A model generated the notes under the pieces. It was given only the letters and a program-made list of their open reading frames with translations, had not been told where the DNA came from and did not search any database. A stretch of 15,353 nucleotides of DNA, from positions 1 to 15,353 of the forward strand of contig JAWXCI010000025.1 of NCBI GenBank assembly GCA_034408895.1, in the 5' to 3' direction. This stretch comes from UBA4660 sp034408895 (GTDB lineage Bacteria; Bacteroidota; Bacteroidia; Flavobacteriales_D; Sanyastnellaceae). The stretch's first letter is position 1; the number at the start of each line of letters is the position of its first letter. Shown in pieces: positions 1 through 6,080 of the stretch. The position numbers and the translations under genes are program-made.

Positions 1-997
1 CATCGGTTTTGATGATTGTTACACTTGGATTCACCAGACCTACACAGCAACGGATGATTGCGGAAACGAAACAACTGTGGTTCGCAACATCAACATCGTG
101 GACAATACACCTCCGGTGATAGTGTACGAACCTGCTGACATCACCATCGAATGTGATCAACCATTCCCAACGGATGCACCGATCTTCTCTGATAATTGTG
201 ATGATAACCTCACTGTTGTGCTGACTACCGAGGTAGAAGGTGATTGTCCTTACATCTGGACTTACACCTGGACTGCAACGGACGATTGTGACAATAGTGT
301 TTCAGTAACCAGAATTATTACTGTTGTGGATACTACTGCACCTGTTATTGATGAGTACGAACTGGAGATTTATGTGTCCTGCGAACTTGTGGAAGGCTGC
401 ATGTTGTCCGCTACTGACAATTGCGACCTAGTGGTGGATATTGAAGTTTCTGACCAGATAGAATTCAGCGGTGGTTGCCTTGGAACACTCTACCGCTCAT
501 GTACTGCCTATGATGAATGTGGCAATAGTGCATCGGCCATGCAGATTATCCATATAATTGATGAAGTTGCTCCTGCACTTGTAAATATTCCAGCGGACAT
601 CACTGTGGCATGTGGAGATCCAATTCCACCAGTTAGCAATGATGTGTTTGCAACCGACAACTGCGATCCCGAAGTGGACATTTCATTTACACAAACACAA
701 ACTGGAACAACTTGTCCTTATGACATCATTCGCGAATGGGTGGCTATTGACCAGTGCCTGAACATTACCACAGCAATGCAAACAATCCATGTAACCAATG
801 TTGGACCCGTGGAAGAAAATCCATGTGCCGGAGACCTTAATGATGATGGTATTGTAAATCTTACAGATCTGCTTGTACTTACCGCTTACTTTGGATGTGC
901 CGGAGAATGTGGCCCTGCTGACATTAACAACGATGGCAATGTTAACATTACCGACTTCCTGATCTTCAATAGCTTCTTTGGCCTGATTTGCCCATAA
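1..997 (+). CDS. HYR-repeat secreted protein with C-terminal dockerin-like module (5' end missing)
   Basis: The frame is open from base 2, so the gene begins upstream of the window; the GTG at 77 is only an internal codon. About 331 residues are visible. They hold roughly three and a half HYR/Ig-like repeats of about 80 residues. Each has the pattern 'PPVI...PADITIEC', then 'DNCD', then 'TATDDCGN', ending in 'IVD', with regularly spaced Cys typical of extracellular disulfide-bonded beta domains. The last ~58 residues (about 821-994) contain two dockerin-like calcium loops, 'GDLNDDGIVNLTDLL' and 'ADINNDGNVNITDFL'. In this family such loops bind Ca2+ and can mediate protein-protein anchoring. 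No T9SS-type sorting domain follows: the protein stops just after the second loop. A strong terminator lies 25 bp downstream. The likely role is a cell-surface or extracellular adhesin or structural protein; the substrate is unknown. The repeat family is secure and the biological role is inferred. Confidence 0.85.
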   Translation, partial: IGFDDCYTWIHQTYTATDDCGNETTVVRNINIVDNTPPVIVYEPADITIECDQPFPTDAPIFSDNCDDNLTVVLTTEVEGDCPYIWTYTWTATDDCDNSVSVTRIITVVDTTAPVIDEYELEIYVSCELVEGCMLSATDNCDLVVDIEVSDQIEFSGGCLGTLYRSCTAYDECGNSASAMQIIHIIDEVAPALVNIPADITVACGDPIPPVSNDVFATDNCDPEVDISFTQTQTGTTCPYDIIREWVAIDQCLNITTAMQTIHVTNVGPVEENPCAGDLNDDGIVNLTDLLVLTAYFGCAGECGPADINNDGNVNITDFLIFNSFFGLICP

Positions 998-1021
998 GCA
1001 ACTTTTGAAGTAATAAAAATT

Positions 1022-1064
1022 GAAAAGCCCTGTTCCTCTTTTTTGGAACAGGGCTTTTCGTTTT
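1022..1064 (+). terminator. Rho-independent terminator after the HYR/dockerin gene
   Basis: A perfect 15-bp inverted repeat, GAAAAGCCCTGTTCC (1022-1036) and its complement (1045-1059), encloses an 8-nt T-rich loop and is followed by GTTTTA. It sits 25 bp after the upstream stop codon. An A-rich stretch before the stem (AATAAAAATT) means it could also work on the opposite strand, although no minus-strand gene reads into it here. Confidence 0.9.
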
Positions 1065-1202
1065 ATTCAATGGCACGTTTATGAATTGTTGTTGGGATAG
1101 CTCTCGGGATGGTGACTTCGTGGTTTTGGCATAACATCTTTCAGAGTCATGAAGAACTATGAAGTAATCCGCTGGAAAACTTATGAGGATGCGAAATAAT
1201 TT

Positions 1203-2837
1203 ATGAGCATGCAAGCTTCCATACAACAAAGATTAAAAGGATGTAAATCCTCTGACGAAATTTGCCATTTACTATCAACAATGAAAAGCATAAAGTCTGA
1301 GAGCATATTCCCTTGCCTGATACTCATTGAATATTGGCGTGGATGCTGTGCGCGATTCTTAGCTAGGACAATTCATGCAACTTTCATTTTCACAACTCTT
1401 CTGCTCCCGGGTCTCTCTTCTCTATCTCAATCCTCTGGCCATCAGGTCAAAATTCATCCTGACTACATCAGCTTCGGAACGGTTGGCCCTCAAACAGATC
1501 GTGTGGCCGACATCATTGTGGAAAATTCCGGCAACGCAAGTGTGCAATTTCTACGTCACACTTTTTCTGATGAGTTTGAAGTGAGACAAACATCAAAAAC
1601 AATTTTGCCCGATTCGAGCATTGTTATCCGAATCAAATTCAAACCGAAAAGAAAAGGTGAATACAGCGAGAAGGTGGAATTGTGGTTTTCCAGCATGAAC
1701 ACTCCGCTGAAAATTCCTGTGGATGCACGGGTAGAATATGTGTCGCCTGCCAGCGATACTTCCTGTCCCGATTTCAATTCGCGAAGGGCGGAGTGTTGTC
1801 CCACCAATATGTTTCTTGCCGAAGTGGTGGACAAACAAACCGGTGAGGTGATTAAGGATGCACTGATTGAAATTTCGGAGCAGGGAGTTGTCCAGAAAAA
1901 ACTGAAGACCATGACCGATGGTCGGGTCACGCAATACATTCCCATTGGCTACTACAAACTCATCGCATCGAAACCAGGATACACTACACATAAAGTAGAA
2001 TCTTATGTAAACAGGAATTACAGTTTCTTCCGTTTTGAAATCGAAAGGAAATCAGAACCCAAACCTGATACTCCCATTGTTCTGGCACCACTCCCATTGC
2101 CACCAAATCCACCTGAAGTGGTGGAGCCGGCAGTTATCGAAATACCCATCATTATTCCAACAGAACCTGTGGCTCCGGTAGCGGAACAGATGGTCGAACT
2201 AGAACCAGTTGATTCCATTACTATCGTTATTGGTGGATTGCCGGATGATATTGAAATGGTGGAACCGGAAATTCTTCCGGTTGAATTTTTTAGCGCGAAC
2301 AACATGGTGTTCGTGGTGGATGTATCGCAGAGTATGGCCACGGGAGAAAAAATGGAGTTGATGAAGAACAGCCTGTTTCAACTGACTTCGGCCCTCCGTT
2401 CCATTGATCGTATGGGGTTGGTGAGTTACTCATCGAGCGCCACACTGCTGTTGCCTTCAACCACGGGCGATATGAAATCTGAAATAAAGGCCATGGTGGA
2501 AAAGTTGGAAGCAGGAGGTACTACATCTGGGTATAGCGGGTTTAAAAGTGCATACGGTGAAGTGAAAAAACATTTGATTGCCGGAGGCAATAACCAGGTC
2601 ATTGTGATTACCGATGGAATCTTTGGGGTGGAGGACAGCGAGAAGATTAAGAAACTTGTCGCGAAAAATGCGAAGAAGGGAATTCGCACGTCCATAGTTG
2701 GGATTAAAAGTGCCGCTTTTGCGGGGAGAAATCTTGCCCAATACACAGAGATAGGCAATGGAGCGTTTGTGCTGATTGAAAATGCAGCAGACCAGAATGC
2801 GTTGATTGAAGAAATAAAGAAACGAAGCGCAAAATGA
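1203..2837 (+). CDS. Exported von Willebrand A domain protein with ASH-like and carboxypeptidase-regulatory-like domains
   Basis: The protein has 544 residues from the ATG at 1203. The ATG at 1281 (residue 27) is an equally plausible start, because the hydrophobic export segment lies at about residues 58-75 (FIFTTLLLPGLSSLSQ) and long n-regions are unusual. Residues ~82-178 form a beta domain of the DUF1573/ASH kind ('ISFGTVGPQTD', 'VENSGNASVQF', 'IKFKPKRKGEYSEKVEL'). Residues ~203-282 look like a carboxypeptidase regulatory-like domain ('VVDKQTGEVIKDALIEI', 'GYYKLIASKPGY'). Residues ~284-365 are a Pro/Glu/Val-rich linker. Residues ~367-540 are a VWA domain with a full MIDAS metal site: D373-x-S375-x-S377, T440 or T441, and D471 in 'ITDG'. 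This implies metal-dependent protein binding in the periplasm or at the cell surface. No partner is visible. The stop lies 54 bp before the uridine kinase ATG, so the two genes may be co-transcribed. Confidence 0.85.
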   Translation: MSMQASIQQRLKGCKSSDEICHLLSTMKSIKSESIFPCLILIEYWRGCCARFLARTIHATFIFTTLLLPGLSSLSQSSGHQVKIHPDYISFGTVGPQTDRVADIIVENSGNASVQFLRHTFSDEFEVRQTSKTILPDSSIVIRIKFKPKRKGEYSEKVELWFSSMNTPLKIPVDARVEYVSPASDTSCPDFNSRRAECCPTNMFLAEVVDKQTGEVIKDALIEISEQGVVQKKLKTMTDGRVTQYIPIGYYKLIASKPGYTTHKVESYVNRNYSFFRFEIERKSEPKPDTPIVLAPLPLPPNPPEVVEPAVIEIPIIIPTEPVAPVAEQMVELEPVDSITIVIGGLPDDIEMVEPEILPVEFFSANNMVFVVDVSQSMATGEKMELMKNSLFQLTSALRSIDRMGLVSYSSSATLLLPSTTGDMKSEIKAMVEKLEAGGTTSGYSGFKSAYGEVKKHLIAGGNNQVIVITDGIFGVEDSEKIKKLVAKNAKKGIRTSIVGIKSAAFAGRNLAQYTEIGNGAFVLIENAADQNALIEEIKKRSAK

Positions 2838-2891
2838 TTTCTTGTAAAGTCGTTTGAGCGTTTGAACCATAGCGTGAGATATTCGCCTCGC

Positions 2892-3518
2892 ATGAAATCA
2901 TCCTTCACCATCGGCATTGCTGGCGGAAGCGGTTCTGGGAAAACAACTTTTCTCCGCTCGCTGCTTGCCCACTTCGCACCGGAACAGGTGGCTGTGGTGG
3001 GGCAGGACAATTATTACAAGCCATTGCAACAGCAGCAGACGGATGAAAATGGTGTCCATAATTTTGATCTTCCCACTTCTATTGACCGCGAATGTTTTTT
3101 CAATGACATGCAAAAGCTCCTGCATGGTGAGGCCATCGAAAAACGCGAGTACAATTTCAACAATCCGCTATGGGAACCACAACGCATTACTGTATGTCCG
3201 GCACCTATTATCGTCATAGAAGGTTTATTCATTTTTCATTTTGAAGAAATAAGGAACCAGCTTCAATACAAAGCATTTCTGGATGCACCGGTTGAAGAGC
3301 GATTGCAGCGCAGGCTAAAACGCGATGCCACCGAACGCGGCTATCCCGAACACAAAGTGCGTTATCAATGGCAACACCATGTGCTGCCCGCAGAGGAAAA
3401 ATACCTGCTGCCTTTTCTTGATGAATGCGATTTGGTGATTGACAGTGCCGACCACTTTGGGGAAGGGCTGAAAAAGATGATTGCGATCATCACAGCAAAA
3501 TTGAATGATGAAGATTAA
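2892..3518 (+). CDS. udk: Uridine kinase (P-loop, PRK/Udk family)
   Basis: The product has 208 residues from the ATG at 2892, close to the ~213 of E. coli Udk. A TTG at 2862 could add ten residues, but they do not resemble the family. The Walker A motif is GGSGSGKTT (residues 11-19). 'GQDNYYKPL' and 'NFDLPTSID' match the uridine-binding region of Udk, where the Asp acts in phosphoryl transfer and the following Tyr lies near the base. 'IVIEGLFIF' is the Walker-B-like strand, and 'RRLKRDATERG' is the Arg-rich lid. The enzyme phosphorylates uridine and cytidine with a nucleoside triphosphate in the cytoplasm (pyrimidine salvage). No Shine-Dalgarno sequence precedes the ATG, as is usual in Bacteroidota. 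A related P-loop nucleoside kinase cannot be excluded, but Udk fits best. Confidence 0.88.
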   Translation: MKSSFTIGIAGGSGSGKTTFLRSLLAHFAPEQVAVVGQDNYYKPLQQQQTDENGVHNFDLPTSIDRECFFNDMQKLLHGEAIEKREYNFNNPLWEPQRITVCPAPIIVIEGLFIFHFEEIRNQLQYKAFLDAPVEERLQRRLKRDATERGYPEHKVRYQWQHHVLPAEEKYLLPFLDECDLVIDSADHFGEGLKKMIAIITAKLNDED

Positions 3519-3683
3519 AACAACAAGATCAGAATATTGCAACCTCAAGTTGCCATTGCATCTGAAATCCTGTTATGACCCTTCTCAGTTGTGCGCAATG
3601 TTTACTCTGTTCAACTAACGCTGTGCTAAAAAACTGCGACTGCTAATGACTAAGCGCCCAACATCATTTCTTTGATACTAACA

Positions 3684-4185
3684 ATGAAAATGCAAAACAT
3701 ACTGGTGATATCAACGGTTATTTTTACTGGACTGATGGCGGGATTGTTTTTTTGCGTTCACTTGTTCAGTTAGTTTAGGACTGAGAAAACTCGGAGATGT
3801 TGAGTACATCACCGCAATGCAATCCATCAACAGGGCCATACAGAACCCCATCTTCTATGGTGTTTTTTTCGGTGCCATGTTGTTACATCCCTTCAACACA
3901 TTCGTAAACTATGCTCAGGTTGCTGACACCCGGTTTTGGCTGATGCTGGCAGCCGCCATCATCTACTTGGCCGGAGTTTTTGGAGTTACCGTTTTTGGGA
4001 ATGTTCCGTTGAACAATGTGCTGGACAAGTTCAATATTACCCATGCAACGAATGAGACGATGGCTGCACAACGCACCCTGTTCGAAGTCAGATGGAACAA
4101 CTTGAACCTAGTGAGAACAATTGCTTCCATACTTTCATTTTCGCTGCTTGTTGTTGGATGTTTTTCAACACAGCGCATAAGTTGA
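3684..4185 (+). pseudogene. DUF1772-type integral membrane protein, split by a +1 frameshift at a T7 run
   Basis: Reading from the ATG at 3684 gives 'MKMQNILVISTVIFTGLMAGLFF', which then leaves frame at seven Ts (3747-3753) and stops at TAG 3771-3773. Skipping one T restores 'AFTCSVSLGLRKLGD' and continues uninterrupted to the TGA at 4183-4185, giving a 166-residue product of normal family length. The restored protein has four hydrophobic segments: the N-terminus, 'FYGVFFGAMLLH', 'FWLMLAAAIIYLAGVFGV' and the C-terminal 'SILSFSLLVVG'. It also has the conserved 'GNVPLNNVL...R..FEVRWNNLN' stretch of DUF1772/anthrone-oxygenase-like proteins. Function is unknown in most bacteria. If translation began at the next ATG (3817) the first membrane segment would be lost. 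The break is either a real inactivating or slippage site or a homopolymer sequencing error. The 3' half shows no other damage, which favours an error or a very recent event. Confidence 0.75.
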
Positions 4186-4247
4186 GAGAATATGCTGGTT
4201 CGGATTTGCTCCGGGGGAGCGGCTAAACTCAAACCGTTTCACCCGCC

Positions 4248-4907
4248 TCAGAACCTGCCGGCTTCACCCGATGGCATTTCCTCCACCACTTCTTCTTTCT
4301 TCTTTGGGTGAAACCTCCGCTGGAAAATCAGGATAAGAATTATCCCAAGTGTTATGCTGCTATCGGCCACATTGAAGACGGGCGGGAAAATTTCGCGCAT
4401 CCTATTGCCCCATTGTATTTCTTTTGTTATGTGGAACATATCCACCACGTTGCCCATTAAGAAAGGGGCATAACCGGGGCCTTCCCTTGTGGCCACGCCC
4501 ATGTAACCTGCGCTGTTATCATAAGGAGCACCATTGTCGAACATCAACCCATAGACTGCGCTATCAATTATGTTTCCCAACGCTCCGGCTATAATGAGTG
4601 CTACGCACAAACGATAACCGATGTGTGCCTTTTTCTTTACCAAAGTCCACAGATAGTAGCCAATGGCCATCACCACCACAATGCGGAAAATGCTAAGGGT
4701 AAGTTTCCCCGCTGCACCGGGCAGCACCCAGCCGAAAGCCATACCGGGGTTTTCCACAAACTGCAATTCGAACCATCCGGGTATAATGTCCATTTGTTCC
4801 CCGTAATGGAAATTCATCTTAACCCATAGCTTCAGCCACTGGTCGAAGACGAGCACTAGGAAGATGGTGAGGAGGGGGATTCTCAATTGAAAATTGGCAA
4901 TTGGCAA
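4248..4907 (-). CDS. lspA: Lipoprotein signal peptidase (signal peptidase II)
   Basis: This is a membrane aspartyl protease that cuts the signal peptide from diacylglyceryl-prolipoproteins at the inner membrane. Four membrane segments are visible, at about residues 10-28, 68-90, 97-115 and 184-196. Family motifs are 'VFDQWLKLWVK' (22-30), 'FVENPGMAFG' (50-59), 'IIAGALGNIIDS' (105-116), catalytic Asp156 in 'GNVVDMFH' and catalytic Asp182 in 'FNVADSSI'. The ~35-residue loop between the third segment and the first catalytic Asp makes the protein longer (219 residues) than E. coli LspA (164), as I recall for Bacteroidota. The C-terminus is a charged tail. There is no ATG near the right place: the frame opens immediately after a TGA, and only TTG codons at 4907 (inside a 7-bp repeat array) or 4886 can start it without losing the first membrane segment. 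It is third in the ileS operon. Confidence 0.93.
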   Translation of the reverse strand: MPIANFQLRIPLLTIFLVLVFDQWLKLWVKMNFHYGEQMDIIPGWFELQFVENPGMAFGWVLPGAAGKLTLSIFRIVVVMAIGYYLWTLVKKKAHIGYRLCVALIIAGALGNIIDSAVYGLMFDNGAPYDNSAGYMGVATREGPGYAPFLMGNVVDMFHITKEIQWGNRMREIFPPVFNVADSSITLGIILILIFQRRFHPKKKEEVVEEMPSGEAGRF

Positions 4908-5010
4908 TCAGCAATCAGCAGCCAGCAATTAGCAATTGCCAATTGGCCACGTATGTTGCGCTTGCCAATTGCCTGTTGCCAGTTGCCTATTGCATATTGC
5001 CTATTGCATA
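4894..5010. repeat. Inverted array of 7-bp repeats at the DksA-like/lspA junction
   Basis: Back-to-back heptamers run without gaps. On the left are TTGGCAA, TTGGCAA, TCAGCAA, TCAGCAG, CCAGCAA and TTAGCAA (4894-4935), then TTGCCAA and TTGGCCA (4936-4949). After a 12-nt spacer (4950-4961) come TTGCCAA, TTGCCTG, TTGCCAG, TTGCCTA, TTGCATA, TTGCCTA and TTGCATA (4962-5010). The right arm is the approximate reverse complement of the left, so the transcript could fold into a long imperfect hairpin. The array fills the whole junction. It overlaps the last codons and stop of the DksA-like gene (5001-5003) and the TTG start of lspA (4905-4907). Confidence 0.85.
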
Positions 5011-6077
5011 TTCTTCGCTTCGATGCTCAGCGTGGCATGTGGTACTAGGCGCAGGCGCTCTTTGGGAATGAGTTTGCCTGTTACTCGGCAGATGCCGTAA
5101 GTCTTGTTTTTGATGCGCAGCAATGAGTTATCCAGTGCAGTAATAAATTTTTCCTGCCTTGCTGCCAGTTGTGCTACTTCCTCGCGGCTCATGGTTTCGC
5201 TGCCATCTTCCATCATCTTAAAAGTGGGTGCAGTGTCATCGGTTGAGTTGTCGCCACCGTGCGAGAGGGAAGAGCGCAATTCGTCAAGGTCCACTTTGGC
5301 TTGCTTTAGTTTCTCGTTTATCAGCACTTCAAATTCCTTGAGGTCTTTGTCTGCGTAACGCTTGCCGTCTACCGATTGCTTTTCCTGCAATGCCTTAGTC
5401 ACCTTAGAGTTTATAATGGGGTTGGAGGGTGTGGCCACGGTATGTTCTGCATGAATGTCGAACCTGAACTGGGGGAATGCGGGCTGGTCATTTTCATCGG
5501 GTTCTGGTGGTGCCGGGGGAGCATTCTTCTTCATTTCACTCTTCCAGTCCTTGGTGCGTTTAGGGCGTTTTTTTCTGCCACTTGCGGTATAAAGTTGCAC
5601 CTCATGAACGGGTTTGGCAGGAGGAGCAGGCTTGGCCTCTTTAGCAGGCTTGGCCTCTTTAGCAGGCTTTCCCACCTTTGCCGGTTTAGCAGGCTTTTGT
5701 GCCTTCACCGTTTTTGCCGGCTTAGCAGCCACAGCTTTTACAGCTTTTTTAGCAACCGGCTTTGCTACCTTTTTTGGTATTGGCTTGGTAATTTTTTTTG
5801 TTGCTTTCGCCTTTCCTAAGCTTTTAGCGGGAACTTGTTTCTTAACCACTTTGGCGGGAGTGGTTGCTTTTTTAACCGGTTTTGATGCCTTTTTAGCTGG
5901 CTTCGCTACAGCTTTCTTAACAGGCTTGGCAGGCTTTGTTGCTTTTTTGACGGTCAAAGCGGTCTTCTTCTTTGGGGCTTTGTCTGTCTTTGCAGCTGGT
6001 TTTGATGTTTTGGATGCCTTTGCGCCTGCCTTGCTTTTGGCATGGGCTGGTTTCACCGGTGCTTTCTTTTTTGCCAT
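5001..6077 (-). CDS. DksA/TraR-family protein with N-terminal histone-H1-like Lys/Ala/Pro tail
   Basis: The protein has 358 residues from the ATG at 6077, three bases after the ileS stop. Residues 1-~157 are almost only Lys, Ala, Pro, Val and Thr in KPAK/KKA repeats like a histone H1 C-terminal tail. A basic stretch (GRKKRPKRTKDWK, ~167-179) and a Pro/Glu/Asp linker follow. Residues ~242-356 are the DksA/TraR-like part: a helical segment ('LKEFEVLINEKLKQAKVDLDEL'), then 'MMEDGSETMSREE', 'LAARQEKFI' and 'YGICRVTGKLIPKERL'. DksA proteins enter the RNA polymerase secondary channel and modulate initiation with ppGpp. Cys330 is the only Cys in the protein, so the four-Cys zinc finger of E. coli DksA is absent; this degenerate form is common in Bacteroidota. 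The tail suggests DNA or RNA binding (inference). The stop codon lies inside the heptamer array. Family confidence is high; the role of the tail is unproven. Confidence 0.88.
   Translation of the reverse strand: MAKKKAPVKPAHAKSKAGAKASKTSKPAAKTDKAPKKKTALTVKKATKPAKPVKKAVAKPAKKASKPVKKATTPAKVVKKQVPAKSLGKAKATKKITKPIPKKVAKPVAKKAVKAVAAKPAKTVKAQKPAKPAKVGKPAKEAKPAKEAKPAPPAKPVHEVQLYTASGRKKRPKRTKDWKSEMKKNAPPAPPEPDENDQPAFPQFRFDIHAEHTVATPSNPIINSKVTKALQEKQSVDGKRYADKDLKEFEVLINEKLKQAKVDLDELRSSLSHGGDNSTDDTAPTFKMMEDGSETMSREEVAQLAARQEKFITALDNSLLRIKNKTYGICRVTGKLIPKERLRLVPHATLSIEAKNMQ
5625..5660. repeat. 18-bp tandem duplication in the H1-like tail
   Basis: Two perfect tandem copies of an 18-bp unit (AGCAGGCTTGGCCTCTTT on the plus strand) lie inside the Lys/Ala/Pro tail, followed by a partial third copy. 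They encode the repeated hexapeptide seen in 'KEAKPAKEAKPA'. In-frame units like this let the tail change length without frameshift. Confidence 0.85.
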
Positions 6078-6080
6078 TTG

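Noticed and set aside
2862..2891. Upstream TTG start for the uridine kinase
   Set aside because: The ten extra residues do not resemble the family N-terminus; the ATG at 2892 puts the P-loop at the usual position.
3539..3553. Small hairpin GCAAC-CTCAA-GTTGC after the uridine kinase
   Set aside because: It has only a 5-bp stem with no T-run, so it is not convincing as a terminator.
4894..5010. CRISPR array
   Set aside because: Units are 7 bp with no spacers and switch orientation, so this is a simple repeat array.
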